This document shows positions 39,802 through 49,808 of a DNA stretch of 64,000 nucleotides, in pieces (position 1 is the first letter of the stretch; each line of letters opens with the position of its first letter). Source of the DNA: Rubripirellula sp. (lineage in GTDB: Bacteria; Planctomycetota; Planctomycetia; Pirellulales; Pirellulaceae); assembly GCA_028823035.1 (NCBI GenBank), contig JAPKCI010000003.1, positions 61,928-125,927 on the forward strand. The letters are read 5' to 3'. Under the pieces are notes generated by a model. The model was not told the origin of the DNA. It saw only the letters and a program-made list of their open reading frames with translations, and did not search any database. The position numbers were made by a program, and so were the translations under genes.

Positions 39802-40122
39802 TCAGGCCGCTATCGTGCCGCCAAATCGCTTGGGGAGCGTAAAGGCGTAGAGCACGGTAATCCCCCCGGCGCTAAGAATTACCCATGGAAACCACTCTTT
39901 CGGCCGCCATTGTTGGACATCGGAAGCCGGGACCGTGACCGGATTGATGAAGCTGCCCGCATTGGTCTCACCGGCTGAATAGAAGTCGGCACTATCGATC
40001 ACGAGGCATTCCATGCCCACGATGATCGCCATGATGCCAACAGCGATGAAAATAGAACGCCACATTTGAAACTGCCACGAGGGAAAAAAACTGACTCCAT
40101 CGGTTAGATCGGCAGCGGCCAT
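39802..40122 (-). CDS. Small two-TM membrane protein, hypothetical
   Basis: Two hydrophobic segments (MWRSIFIAVGIMAIIVGMECLVI; WFPWVILSAGGITVLYAFTLP); intergenic placement with no competing ORF. Confidence 0.65.
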   Translation of the reverse strand: MAAADLTDGVSFFPSWQFQMWRSIFIAVGIMAIIVGMECLVIDSADFYSAGETNAGSFINPVTVPASDVQQWRPKEWFPWVILSAGGITVLYAFTLPKRFGGTIAA

Positions 40123-40277
40123 TTCACCTCATCACCTCCTTTGTGGGAGCCGACAACACCGCAAAAGACGGTAGCACCGGAACTTTCGTCCCATCACACA
40201 CCGATCAGCAAACTTGCTCCGTTCGGAACACCAGACTCCCAATTGGGATCATCAGGGTCGACGAATTGGAGGATATT

Positions 40278-42218
40278 CTACTGATCGCTGGGCCGTTGTG
40301 ATAAATCCTTCACCGCTTCAACCAACGCAATCGCATGCTCTACCGGCGTTTCTTTGAATACGCCGTGCCCGAGGTTGAAAATGTGACCAGGCCGCCCTGC
40401 GACGGAGCGAAGCAATCCATCCACTGCGGTGCGAATGACGTCGGGGTCTGCCAGCAATACTGAGGGGTCCAGATTGCCCTGAACCGAACAGTCATGCCCA
40501 ATCCTTTGCCACGCCACGTCGAGCGGAATCCTCCAGTCCACCCCGACAACGGTTCTTCGATCACCTCTCAGCAGAGGCAACAACTCAGGATTCCCCGTAG
40601 CAAAATTGATCACAGGAACCCCGGGGGTGATCCCGGCGATGATCCGCTTCATCCATGGCAACACATAGGTCGTGTAATCCTGTGGCGACAGACAGCCAGC
40701 CCAACTGTCAAATAGCTGCACACATTGAGCACCCGCGGCTATTTGATGATTCAGATAGACCGTAATCGCCTCAGAAAGCTTTTCCATCAACAGATCCCAG
40801 CCACCGCAACTGCTGTGCATGAGTTTCTTGCTGTTGACGTACTGCTTACTTCCGCCCCCTTCAATCGCATAACTGGCAAGAGTAAAGGGTGCACCGGCAA
40901 AACCGATAACGGGGATGGAATCAGGAATGTCGGCTCTGGTCTGCCGTACAGTCTCGTAGACAAAATCCAGTTCCTGAGGTGCACTCAAGTCCCGTACCCG
41001 TTTAACGTCACTCAGCTCACGAACCGGGTTATGAATGACAGGCCCGTCACCTGCGGCAAATTCGAGGTCGAACCCCATCGGGACCAAAATCGGCAGCAGA
41101 TCCGAAAAGATAATCGCCGCATCGACTCCCAGTCGATCTACCGCGGTGCACATCACTTCGCTGCATAGCTTGGGCTGCCGGCAAAGCTCCAGAAAACTCT
41201 GCTTGGCTCGAACCTCCCGATACTCGGCCATGTACCTGCCGGCCTGACGCATCAGCCAGACAGGGGTTCTTTCGGTCGATTCCCCCCGACAGGCCCGCAT
41301 GAACAGGCTGTCTTTGGAAGGATGTTCCAGATTTGCGATCGGCGGTGAAGCCTCACGACCACGTTTTTTCGATTCCACCAAACTGACTCCTCGCTGTGCT
41401 GCTTCGGTCACCAAGTGGCCCATTTTAGGATGACTTGGTTCCATATCGACATGAATGTCACACTCTTCCAACATTTGCGTGGTAGTCGGGCCAATCGAAG
41501 CGATCAGCGTACCATGCAAACCCTGCCGTAACTGGTCCACCAAATTAAGTTGCTCGGCCATTCTTAGCAGATTGACGACCTGGTGGCCGCTGGTCAGCAA
41601 CAGCATGTCCCGTTCACCCGCGGCCAAGGCGCGAACATTTTCCTGCAAAGCCGTCGTATCCTCGGGAAATTCCCAACCGTAAACACGGACCGGCTCAACC
41701 GTCGCTCCCCGCGCTTCCAGCCCTGCGATCAGTGAGGCATTGGTGACGCCGTACTCCTGCAGACCAACGATCTGATTAGAGATGGACACGTGGGAGTCAA
41801 TGGTCTGCAGCAATTCTCGCCAGGTATTGGGCTCTGGCACCCGATGCGTCGGCGTCAAACCGGCCTCTCGAAGTGCTGCTGCCGGCTTCGGACCGCGGCA
41901 AATGGTGACGACATCAGAGAGTGAATCCAAGAAACGCTGCCGGTCCACATGCCGTTCAATCGAACGCAGCAGATACCGAAACCCCACCCCGGTCATCAGG
42001 ATCACAACGCTCACGTGTCCAGTCATTAACCGATAAGCAAAATCAATTGCACAACGATTCGGCTCGATCGGTACCTCTCGCATGGAGGGACTGACGTGGG
42101 AAACACCTCCCACCCTGGAGATCAAGCGTGCCATATCATCGGCACGTCGACTTTCCAGGGCAGCAATCTGCAACCCATTGAAATTGGCTTCAGCTTTCGC
42201 CATCGTTGCAGTCAACAT
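40278..42218 (-). CDS. Uroporphyrinogen-III synthase / uroporphyrinogen decarboxylase fusion (HemD-HemE)
   Basis: N-terminal HemD-like region (ALESRRADDMARLISRVGG...LLLTSGHQVVNLL...ASIGPTTTQMLEE) continuous with HemE (RTPVWLMRQAGRYMAEYR, IIFSDLLPI, GFAGAPFTLASY, FDSWAG, GNLDP). Confidence 0.93.
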   Translation of the reverse strand: MLTATMAKAEANFNGLQIAALESRRADDMARLISRVGGVSHVSPSMREVPIEPNRCAIDFAYRLMTGHVSVVILMTGVGFRYLLRSIERHVDRQRFLDSLSDVVTICRGPKPAAALREAGLTPTHRVPEPNTWRELLQTIDSHVSISNQIVGLQEYGVTNASLIAGLEARGATVEPVRVYGWEFPEDTTALQENVRALAAGERDMLLLTSGHQVVNLLRMAEQLNLVDQLRQGLHGTLIASIGPTTTQMLEECDIHVDMEPSHPKMGHLVTEAAQRGVSLVESKKRGREASPPIANLEHPSKDSLFMRACRGESTERTPVWLMRQAGRYMAEYREVRAKQSFLELCRQPKLCSEVMCTAVDRLGVDAAIIFSDLLPILVPMGFDLEFAAGDGPVIHNPVRELSDVKRVRDLSAPQELDFVYETVRQTRADIPDSIPVIGFAGAPFTLASYAIEGGGSKQYVNSKKLMHSSCGGWDLLMEKLSEAITVYLNHQIAAGAQCVQLFDSWAGCLSPQDYTTYVLPWMKRIIAGITPGVPVINFATGNPELLPLLRGDRRTVVGVDWRIPLDVAWQRIGHDCSVQGNLDPSVLLADPDVIRTAVDGLLRSVAGRPGHIFNLGHGVFKETPVEHAIALVEAVKDLSQRPSDQ

Positions 42219-42374
42219 CCGGTTTTGGGGGTCCGTTAGAGTGAACTCGTCATTGTAGGGAAATCTTGGCGGGTTACGATGTGCTTGCTTTTTTAAAGAT
42301 CCCATTTCCTGACAGCCCTGAGCTCGTTTTGGTCAGACAGAACCGAGTTCCCAGACTCCCTTCGATAACGTCTC

Positions 42375-43037
42375 ATGCCACGCAGCTCGATCAAGCGTCC
42401 CCCCGCCAACTTGGACCTCTCAGAAGTTCTGCGGGATATCGACAACCTGCCAGAGCTGCTCAGTAGTGCCAGTCTATTTGGAAACGAGGCGCCGCTCGAA
42501 ATCGAAATCGGTTCAGGCAAGGGCTTGTTCATGTCGACAGCGTCAGCCGCCAATCCCAGTCACAACTTCTTGGGCATTGAAATCATGGCCAAGTATGCCG
42601 CGCATGCTGCGGGTCGCCTGCTGCGATCGCGTGCCAACATGCCCGAGTCAAAATACAACTGCATGATGATTAGTGGGAATGCTGAACCTTTATTTCAAGA
42701 ACACATCGAACCCGGCAGCCTGGAAGCCGTTCACGTTTACTTCCCCGACCCATGGTGGAAGAAACGCCATCGCAAGCGGCGAGTGGTAAACGAGACGAGT
42801 ATTCGTAATTTCTCGCAAGCTCTCCGCAGTGGCGGTCGGCTGCACTTTTGGACAGACGTCCTTGATTATTTTGATAACACCGTTGAATTGATCGCTGAAC
42901 TGGCTCCAGAATTCGGTGTCCCCATTCCCGAAGAGAAAGCCGAGGCGACACACGACCTCGACTATCGCACCCACTTCGAACGTCGCAGCAGACAGCATCA
43001 GATCCCCGTCTACCGGGTGAGATACGAGCGACGGTGA
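42375..43037 (+). CDS. trmB: tRNA (guanine-N7-)-methyltransferase
   Basis: LEIEIGSGKGLFM, FLGIEIMAKYA, VHVYFPDPWWKKRHRKRR. Confidence 0.96.
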   Translation: MPRSSIKRPPANLDLSEVLRDIDNLPELLSSASLFGNEAPLEIEIGSGKGLFMSTASAANPSHNFLGIEIMAKYAAHAAGRLLRSRANMPESKYNCMMISGNAEPLFQEHIEPGSLEAVHVYFPDPWWKKRHRKRRVVNETSIRNFSQALRSGGRLHFWTDVLDYFDNTVELIAELAPEFGVPIPEEKAEATHDLDYRTHFERRSRQHQIPVYRVRYERR

Positions 43038-43267
43038 GTGTTGATGACAACACGAAACTCGGACCGCGAACAATAAGCGGTGATCCAATGTTCAACAACT
43101 CAAGAGTTATTCGGCGGTTCCGGCAGTCGCGGTAACTGACTCTAGCTATCTGACTTACTGAAAGCGGGCATACCGGGAACGATATTCGCGTCGGAAGACG
43201 TGACGGATCTTGGATGTTTCAGTTTGCCCGCTTCGAAGTTTTCTGCTGTAGCATTCTCTGCTGCGGG

Positions 43268-45361
43268 TCACTCCTTCACCGCAGGTGCCATTTCCGCGTT
43301 CAATGTGGAGGCATCATCGACTGGCACCGAAATCTCTTCCATCCCAGCAGGCGCAAAACCAACCGGAGCCGAGGTATCTTGTGCCGCCGATGGATCGAAT
43401 GGTCCACTTGTCAGCGGTACTGGAACGCTCGTCGCCTCCGGCCACAAGCGAGGCCGCAGAAAACGTCCTGTCCGGTAAGCATCGTACTTTGCCCCATTTG
43501 CCCACGGACCCTCTGCCATTTGCACATTATTGTAGGCCAGCAGTGATCCTTTCTCACGATGAAGATCACGGATGGCAAGGTTGTACTGCGATAGTGAACT
43601 GTAAAACTCAGTCGCGCTGGTCACTAATTGTCGTTGTGCCAGTAACAGATCGCGAATGTTATCAGATCCAATTCGATACCTGGCATCGAGCACATCAACC
43701 TGATTCAAGTCGGCCAGCAACCTGTCGTAATTTGTTTCCAGCAACTCATGAGTGATGGTGACTTGCCTGGCAGCAATGGAGAGATTGTGACTGATCAAGA
43801 ATTCCGTTTCAGCCAGAATAGCACGCTCCCGTTTTGCGTTCAGCTTTGCGTTGGCGATGGCAACGCCCGCCGCTCTGAGACCGACGGGAAAACGCAAGTC
43901 CACGCCCGCCTGCCATTCTTGATAGTTGCCACCCGTGATCTCGGCGTACATGTTGTCAAGCACGCCGCTGTTGTCGCCCAACATGTGATTGCCTAAGCCA
44001 TACCAGCGATACTGGCTGACCAAGTCGACTCTCGGCTTGTAGTTCAGGCGTGCTGCCACCAGTTCCATATCGCGGCGTTTCACCTGAAATTTCTGCCGCC
44101 GGATTTCCGCGCGTCTTTCCAAGGCCTGCGCCAGAGCACTCTCCCAATCAAACGTGACCCGAATGTCAATCGGTTCGGTCGTCGGACGTAACAGCCGGCC
44201 ATCAGTCGCAGTAAAACCAATCATGTACCGCAGATCCTGTTCCGCGTCGTACAAGCCATCTCTACCGGCTAATGCTGATTGCACCTGGGCTTCGAAATTA
44301 TAGTACTGCGATCTTGCTTGGGCTTCGTCATCCAAACGACCCGCCCCGACCTCCAGACGTTTCTTGTTGTATTCCCATGTCCGACGTGCCAATTCCCTAC
44401 CACGCACTGCGGTATCGAGCCTTCGATAAGCGGTAGTCAAATCCCAGTATTCCTGCTCTACATCTGCAACCAATTGGATCACCGAAGTTTCAAAATCTGT
44501 CAGTGAAACATCTTCGTTGATCCGTGCAATCAGTACTCCGTTGTATTGCCCTGGAACAGAATTTGGTCCCGCAATCCGGTTGTACGTTGTGCCAGCCCCC
44601 TGCGCCAAAGGCTGACGCCACTCGGCTTCCAACCAACCGTCAAATGCACTGCGGAACGCACGAAAGGGCTGATTGGTCCGTGAGTAGTTAACAATGTGCC
44701 GCAGAGCAAAGCTCCCACCCGTCGCCGTCGTTTTGGACAACTCAGCATTGAAAGTTGCATTTTTTGCCAATGAAACCGTGGGTGTGAAGGCAGAAGTAAT
44801 CGTTCCGGGCGCGACGTTGTTCGGACGATCAACCGAGGACCAGAAAAGCTGCTGTGTGTACTGGGCGTCAAAAGCTGAGAGGGCGGCTTCTGCCCCAAGC
44901 ACCGGCGATGATGCCGTGATCGCCGGATCGTAAATCGTCGCAACCCCTTGAGCCGCGACCCTTACATCCTGATTTGCACCCACGGTGCGCAGAACAGGGC
45001 TCTGCGTCACCGCCATATTGATCGCATCCTGCAAAGAAAGCTCAAGAGCAGGCAGGTCAGCCGGGTCCTGCATTGTCAATGGCTCGGTCGCCTGTTTTGC
45101 CATCAATAGAGGTTTAGTCGCACACTGCTTTACCTCTGGATATTGAATGCTCAATCCATGATTAGCATGATAGGACTTGGTGGTGTCATGTTTACCATCC
45201 GGAATCAACCGGGCAAGCGAACACCCGCCCACCTGTCCGAGAGCAACCAGAACGAGAGCCAGATTACGCGACCAACGTTGAACCGGCAGGGGTCGATGCG
45301 ATGACACCACGTCACTGTCTACGTATTCTGCACGGGACTGTCGCATGATGCGGGATCGCAT
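43268..45361 (-). CDS. TolC family outer membrane protein (probable lipoprotein)
   Basis: OEP-type helical repeats (ELARRTWEYNKKRLEVGAGRLDDEAQARSQYYNFEAQVQ); putative lipobox GQVGGCS near residue 35 of the shortened protein. Start uncertain. Confidence 0.82.
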   Translation of the reverse strand: MRSRIMRQSRAEYVDSDVVSSHRPLPVQRWSRNLALVLVALGQVGGCSLARLIPDGKHDTTKSYHANHGLSIQYPEVKQCATKPLLMAKQATEPLTMQDPADLPALELSLQDAINMAVTQSPVLRTVGANQDVRVAAQGVATIYDPAITASSPVLGAEAALSAFDAQYTQQLFWSSVDRPNNVAPGTITSAFTPTVSLAKNATFNAELSKTTATGGSFALRHIVNYSRTNQPFRAFRSAFDGWLEAEWRQPLAQGAGTTYNRIAGPNSVPGQYNGVLIARINEDVSLTDFETSVIQLVADVEQEYWDLTTAYRRLDTAVRGRELARRTWEYNKKRLEVGAGRLDDEAQARSQYYNFEAQVQSALAGRDGLYDAEQDLRYMIGFTATDGRLLRPTTEPIDIRVTFDWESALAQALERRAEIRRQKFQVKRRDMELVAARLNYKPRVDLVSQYRWYGLGNHMLGDNSGVLDNMYAEITGGNYQEWQAGVDLRFPVGLRAAGVAIANAKLNAKRERAILAETEFLISHNLSIAARQVTITHELLETNYDRLLADLNQVDVLDARYRIGSDNIRDLLLAQRQLVTSATEFYSSLSQYNLAIRDLHREKGSLLAYNNVQMAEGPWANGAKYDAYRTGRFLRPRLWPEATSVPVPLTSGPFDPSAAQDTSAPVGFAPAGMEEISVPVDDASTLNAEMAPAVKE

Positions 45362-45700
45362 GGAATGAGGGCTACCTTTAGCAACGCCTTCCGAAATGCC
45401 AGACAATCTGGACAACCGGACCGCTTGGAAGTCGCGCCACTTTCGGTATCGGCTAATCACGCGACCCAACTGGAAGAACCGGACTCCGAATCCAAGCGGC
45501 AGATCCCGATAAAGCGTTACAGCCCCTAGACTCGGCACTGACTTTACGGATTGCGCAAGACACGACTATCCGACAAACAGATAAGCATCGAATCCAGCAT
45601 TGGCGAATATCACAGACTGGTTAGAACAAACGCAAGTATTGCTGCCGGAGGCGGCAGATACCCTACATCGAGGCCCATCACGCATCTCTCTGCTCCCAGC

Positions 45701-45760
45701 TCAGGATCTGCTCAGGATCTGCTCAGGATCTGCTCAGGATCTGCTCAGGATCTGCTCAGG
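45701..45760. repeat. Intergenic tandem repeat, 5 x 11 bp (tcaggatctgc) plus partial
   Basis: Direct reading; perfect copies. Confidence 0.97.
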
Positions 45761-45886
45761 CATCGATTCGGGATCTGTTCAAGCATCTGTTCCGCAGACA
45801 GTGCACAGTCTGCTCGGCGTTCTCAAATGCAATGAACGAAACCAGTTGCACGGTTTGGCAGGCCCGCCATTGCTGACGCCGGAATG

Positions 45887-47410
45887 TCAGCGGCCCGGAA
45901 ACCATGGCTGCAAACCGCTTGGCTTGGGTTGCAAGAACTTGGCGTCAACGGCGTCGTACCATGAGTGCAAATCCGCCGTCATCTGCTGCACGATTTCAGG
46001 GTGTTTACCAGCAACATCGGTGGTTTCACCGACATCTTGTTCGAGATGATAAAGATGACGGCGACCATCTTCATAACGCTCGATCAACTTCCAGTGACTC
46101 GTCCGAATTGCGCCCCCAGGAAAACCACCTTGGTTACTGTAATGGGGATAGTGCCAAAAAAGTGACGACCGACCAGAACTCTTGCCTCCACGCAGCAGTG
46201 GTACGAGGCTGACACCATCGACCGTATGATCCGACCGAGTTTCGGCACCAGACAATTCAGCCAAGGTGGGATAAAAGTCAATACTCATGACGGGCGAATC
46301 ACAAGTACTGCCAGGCTCAGTAACGCCTGGCGCGCGAATCATGAACGCTTCCCGAATGCCACCCTCATACAGCCACCCTTTGCCGCCTCGTAGCGGCAAG
46401 TTACTTGTCGGCGAACCTTCAGACGTCGAGAGTCCACCATTATCACTGGTCAGACAGACAATGGTGTTGTCGGCAAGTCCCAAATCGTCCAGCGTCTGCA
46501 GAACTCTCCCTACTGCCATGTCCATCGATTCAATCATGGCTGCATAAGTCGCATGGGTTTGCAGTATGCGAACTTGTCGCGGTTTGGCATCAGGCCACAC
46601 CTGTTCTTCATCACCAAATATCTTCGCGGCATTCAGGCCGAGCCGCTCAGCCTTGTCTTGATATTTTTCCACCAATTCACGTGGTGCCATCAGTGGTGTG
46701 TGCACCGAGTAGAATGACAAATAGGCAAGGAAGGGTTGTTTCTGGTGATCACGAATGAACTTCACAGTTTCATCAGCAAGTCTTGCGGTCAGATGCTCGC
46801 CCTCGGGTCCATCCTGCAGTCGGGGATTCCCATAAGGAGAAAAGTACTTACCAGCTTTAAAAGGCCCCCCCGCTCGATGACCCCCGGCGTTGAAGTCAAA
46901 TCCCTGCTGCTTGGGCCAAAATTCCTCGGTGGGACCCAGATGCCATTTTCCTGCAAAGAATGTCGCGTAGCCGGATGCTCGCATCATTTCGGCCAGCGTC
47001 ACTTCTTCCAATGGCATGCGATCCTTCAAGGGCGCGGGCAGGAAACGTCCACCACGCTTTCCAGCAAAAAAATTGGTAGCGTCAACCCGACTGGGGTATT
47101 TGCCTGTCAGGATGCTGTACCTCGTGGGGGAACAAACTGGGTTTGCTGCATACCCGTTGGTAAACCGCATCCCTGTGCTAGCCAGTCGATCAATATTGGG
47201 AGTTTCATAAAATGTTGCCGGGTTATTAGCTCCGATGTCCATATAACCGAGATCGTCGACGAGGACAAACACCACATTGCGATGCTCTGATTGCGCAAAA
47301 GCTGAATTCCCAGCAACCACAGAAACCAAGGTGAAAAATACGACAGCAAGCAGAACGCAAGACATGACAACAGCCAATTGATAAAGGTAAAAATGTATCC
47401 AGGCGGGCAT
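45887..47410 (-). CDS. Sulfatase (arylsulfatase-type, Cys formylglycine class)
   Basis: VVFVLVDDLGYMDIGANN, CSPTRYSILTGKYPSR (C-x-P-x-R), GKWHLG, SDNGG. Confidence 0.95.
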   Translation of the reverse strand: MPAWIHFYLYQLAVVMSCVLLAVVFFTLVSVVAGNSAFAQSEHRNVVFVLVDDLGYMDIGANNPATFYETPNIDRLASTGMRFTNGYAANPVCSPTRYSILTGKYPSRVDATNFFAGKRGGRFLPAPLKDRMPLEEVTLAEMMRASGYATFFAGKWHLGPTEEFWPKQQGFDFNAGGHRAGGPFKAGKYFSPYGNPRLQDGPEGEHLTARLADETVKFIRDHQKQPFLAYLSFYSVHTPLMAPRELVEKYQDKAERLGLNAAKIFGDEEQVWPDAKPRQVRILQTHATYAAMIESMDMAVGRVLQTLDDLGLADNTIVCLTSDNGGLSTSEGSPTSNLPLRGGKGWLYEGGIREAFMIRAPGVTEPGSTCDSPVMSIDFYPTLAELSGAETRSDHTVDGVSLVPLLRGGKSSGRSSLFWHYPHYSNQGGFPGGAIRTSHWKLIERYEDGRRHLYHLEQDVGETTDVAGKHPEIVQQMTADLHSWYDAVDAKFLQPKPSGLQPWFPGR

Positions 47411-47441
47411 ATGCTGCCCGTCCGATTTCGCTTTCCATGAT

Positions 47442-47471
47442 GGGTGGGTCAATTTTTCAATTGACCCACCC
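47442..47471. repeat. Perfect 13-bp inverted repeat with 4-nt loop between divergent genes
   Basis: gggtgggtcaatt-tttc-aattgacccaccc. Confidence 0.95.
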
Positions 47472-47588
47472 CATTACTAACAGTTCCACTTTACTGTGCC
47501 TGAACGAATGTTGCTCCGTGACTGTGGATAAACCACCACGAAAAACCGAGAATTGGCTACGATGGAACATGCCTCTGGAGAAATAAAT

Positions 47589-49808
47589 ATGCGACGAGTC
47601 TGCACTTTTGTATTACTGCTGATCATGGAAGCAGGGTCAGTGTACGCTGACAATCCGACTGACTTGGTAAAACCGGAAGTCCTGCAAGCATTGATCAAGC
47701 AGGTAAGTCCGTCGGTTGCCACCATTCGTGTGAGCGGGCGTGATGGGCAACAAATTGGCATGGGAACGGGATTCGTTGTCGCTGCAGATGGTCTGATCGC
47801 CACAAACTTTCATGTGATCACTGAAGGCAGACCCTTTACGGTTGAAATGTCATCCGGACGAAAGTTACCAGTACTGGCAGTCGAATCATCGGACCGCAAC
47901 AGTGACTTGGCATTGTTGCGTGTTGACGTTGGCGAAACCGAGTTACCTGCTCTTACTCTCGCAAGTGACTCCCTGCCATCACAAGGATCACGTGTACTCG
48001 CCTTTGGAAACCCTCTCGGAATGCGAGACAGTGTCGTCACTGGAATCGTTTCTGCGATTCAGGAAATTGAAGGCAGAAAAATGATCCAACTGGCAATGCC
48101 AACCCAACCCGGTAATAGCGGAGGCCCGCTGGTCGATAGTGAGGGTAAAGTCATCGGCATCATCAACATGAAATCGGCGATCGATGACAATCTGGGCTTT
48201 GCCATTCCCACGCACCAACTGGATATCATTCGCAACAGTACGAATCCGGTTGCCTATGACAAATGGGTCAACCTTGGCCTGGTCAACGAAAAACAGTGGT
48301 TGCCCCTGTTCAATGCAACATGGAAACAGCGAGGTGGAATGATCATGGCTCGTGGTGCGGGCTCGGGCTTCGGTGGTCGCGCACTCTGCCTGTCCAAATC
48401 CGAAACGCCAGATAAAGAATTTGAAATCGCTGTCCGTGTTCGATTGAATGACGAATCGGGTGCCGCAGGAATCGCCTTTCACTCCGATGGCAATGATCAA
48501 CACTACGGTTTCTACCCCACCAACGGGCAACTCAGGCTAACCTGCTTCAAGGGACCGTCGGTGTACTCGTGGGAAGTCCTGAAGGAGGTCCGTACCAAAC
48601 ACTATTTGCCAAATCAGTGGAATCACCTACGGGTGCGGATCGAACCAGGCAAACTGCAGTGCTTCATCAACGACCAACTTGTAATCGAATCAAACGATAC
48701 CCAATTGGCTTCCGGAAAATTTGGACTCGTGAAATTCAGAGAAACAAATCCTGACTTCAAAGGATTTGAATTCGGCTCGGATCTTCAGGTACGTCCGATG
48801 ACAACAAAAGCAAAAGAATTGATGGACGACATCTTTTCAAAACCATCGAAATTACGTGACATAACGCCCTCGGACATCCAACAACTGGGCGAGGCGAACG
48901 AAGCCACCAGTCGGGAAATCTCTCGCAAAGTTGCTCAACTTGAGAAACAGGCAGAGCGTCTACGCCGCCTTGCTTCCGATGTGACCATTGCCCCAATCGT
49001 CAGACAACTTCGTGAACTGGCAACCCAACCACCGGACGGGATGCTTCTGCGTGGAGCACTGCTAATTGCAAAACTGGATGACCCCGACATCGACGTAGAG
49101 GCATACGTGTCACGAGTTGATGAGATGGGGCAGGAGATCTACGAAACATTGCCGAAGAATGCCAGTGAGCAAGCAAAACGTGATGCGCTGCATACCTATT
49201 TGTTCGAACAAAACGGATTTCACGGCGGCCGCGCTGAGTATTACCACCCCGCCAACAGTCACCTCAATCGAGTGATAGACGAACGGGAAGGACTACCGAT
49301 CACGCTCTCGATACTCTACATGGAATTGGGTCGTCGCATTGGCATCAAGACCGAGGGAGTCGGCCTGCCCGGCCATTTTGTCGTCAACCATGTCATTGAC
49401 GATGACAACGGGCAATTGATCGATGTTTTCGAACAGGGTGAACTGCTGACACGTGACGATGCAGCGAAAATTGTAGTGTCTCATGGCAATCGTTCGATGA
49501 TTGCCGATGACCTGCGGGCCCAAACACCTGCTGAAATTCTGAACCGAGTATTAGGGAATCTGATTGGCGTTGCTGGTAATGATCAAAATGCTGAAGCAAT
49601 CAATCGGTATTGCGAAGCTTCCGTAGCAATCCAACCCGATTCAATTCTATCCAGACGGATGAGATCACAAATCCGGGTAATGACAGGACGCCATGCAGCA
49701 GCCATTGAAGATCTTGACTGGTTGATTGACAACGACAACGAAGGCTTCGCGCAGACCGAAGCAACACGACTACGACAGGCAGTACTTGAACAGGCCGAAA
49801 ATGAGTAG
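47589..49808 (+). CDS. Secreted fusion: HtrA/DegP-like trypsin protease + DUF1080/LamG-like domain + SirB1/transglutaminase-like domain
   Basis: Signal peptide; triad motifs LIATNFHVI, NSDLALLRV, TQPGNSGGPLVD; beta-rich middle (GIAFHSDGNDQHYGFYPTNGQ); C-terminal HTYLFEQNGFHGGRAEYYHPANSHLNRVIDEREGLPITLSILYMELGRRIGIKTEGVGLPGHFVV. Confidence 0.85.
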   Translation: MRRVCTFVLLLIMEAGSVYADNPTDLVKPEVLQALIKQVSPSVATIRVSGRDGQQIGMGTGFVVAADGLIATNFHVITEGRPFTVEMSSGRKLPVLAVESSDRNSDLALLRVDVGETELPALTLASDSLPSQGSRVLAFGNPLGMRDSVVTGIVSAIQEIEGRKMIQLAMPTQPGNSGGPLVDSEGKVIGIINMKSAIDDNLGFAIPTHQLDIIRNSTNPVAYDKWVNLGLVNEKQWLPLFNATWKQRGGMIMARGAGSGFGGRALCLSKSETPDKEFEIAVRVRLNDESGAAGIAFHSDGNDQHYGFYPTNGQLRLTCFKGPSVYSWEVLKEVRTKHYLPNQWNHLRVRIEPGKLQCFINDQLVIESNDTQLASGKFGLVKFRETNPDFKGFEFGSDLQVRPMTTKAKELMDDIFSKPSKLRDITPSDIQQLGEANEATSREISRKVAQLEKQAERLRRLASDVTIAPIVRQLRELATQPPDGMLLRGALLIAKLDDPDIDVEAYVSRVDEMGQEIYETLPKNASEQAKRDALHTYLFEQNGFHGGRAEYYHPANSHLNRVIDEREGLPITLSILYMELGRRIGIKTEGVGLPGHFVVNHVIDDDNGQLIDVFEQGELLTRDDAAKIVVSHGNRSMIADDLRAQTPAEILNRVLGNLIGVAGNDQNAEAINRYCEASVAIQPDSILSRRMRSQIRVMTGRHAAAIEDLDWLIDNDNEGFAQTEATRLRQAVLEQAENE

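Noticed and set aside
45701-45760. CRISPR-like array
   Set aside because: Units of 11 bp directly abut with no spacers and there are no cas genes; same reasoning for the other tandem arrays.
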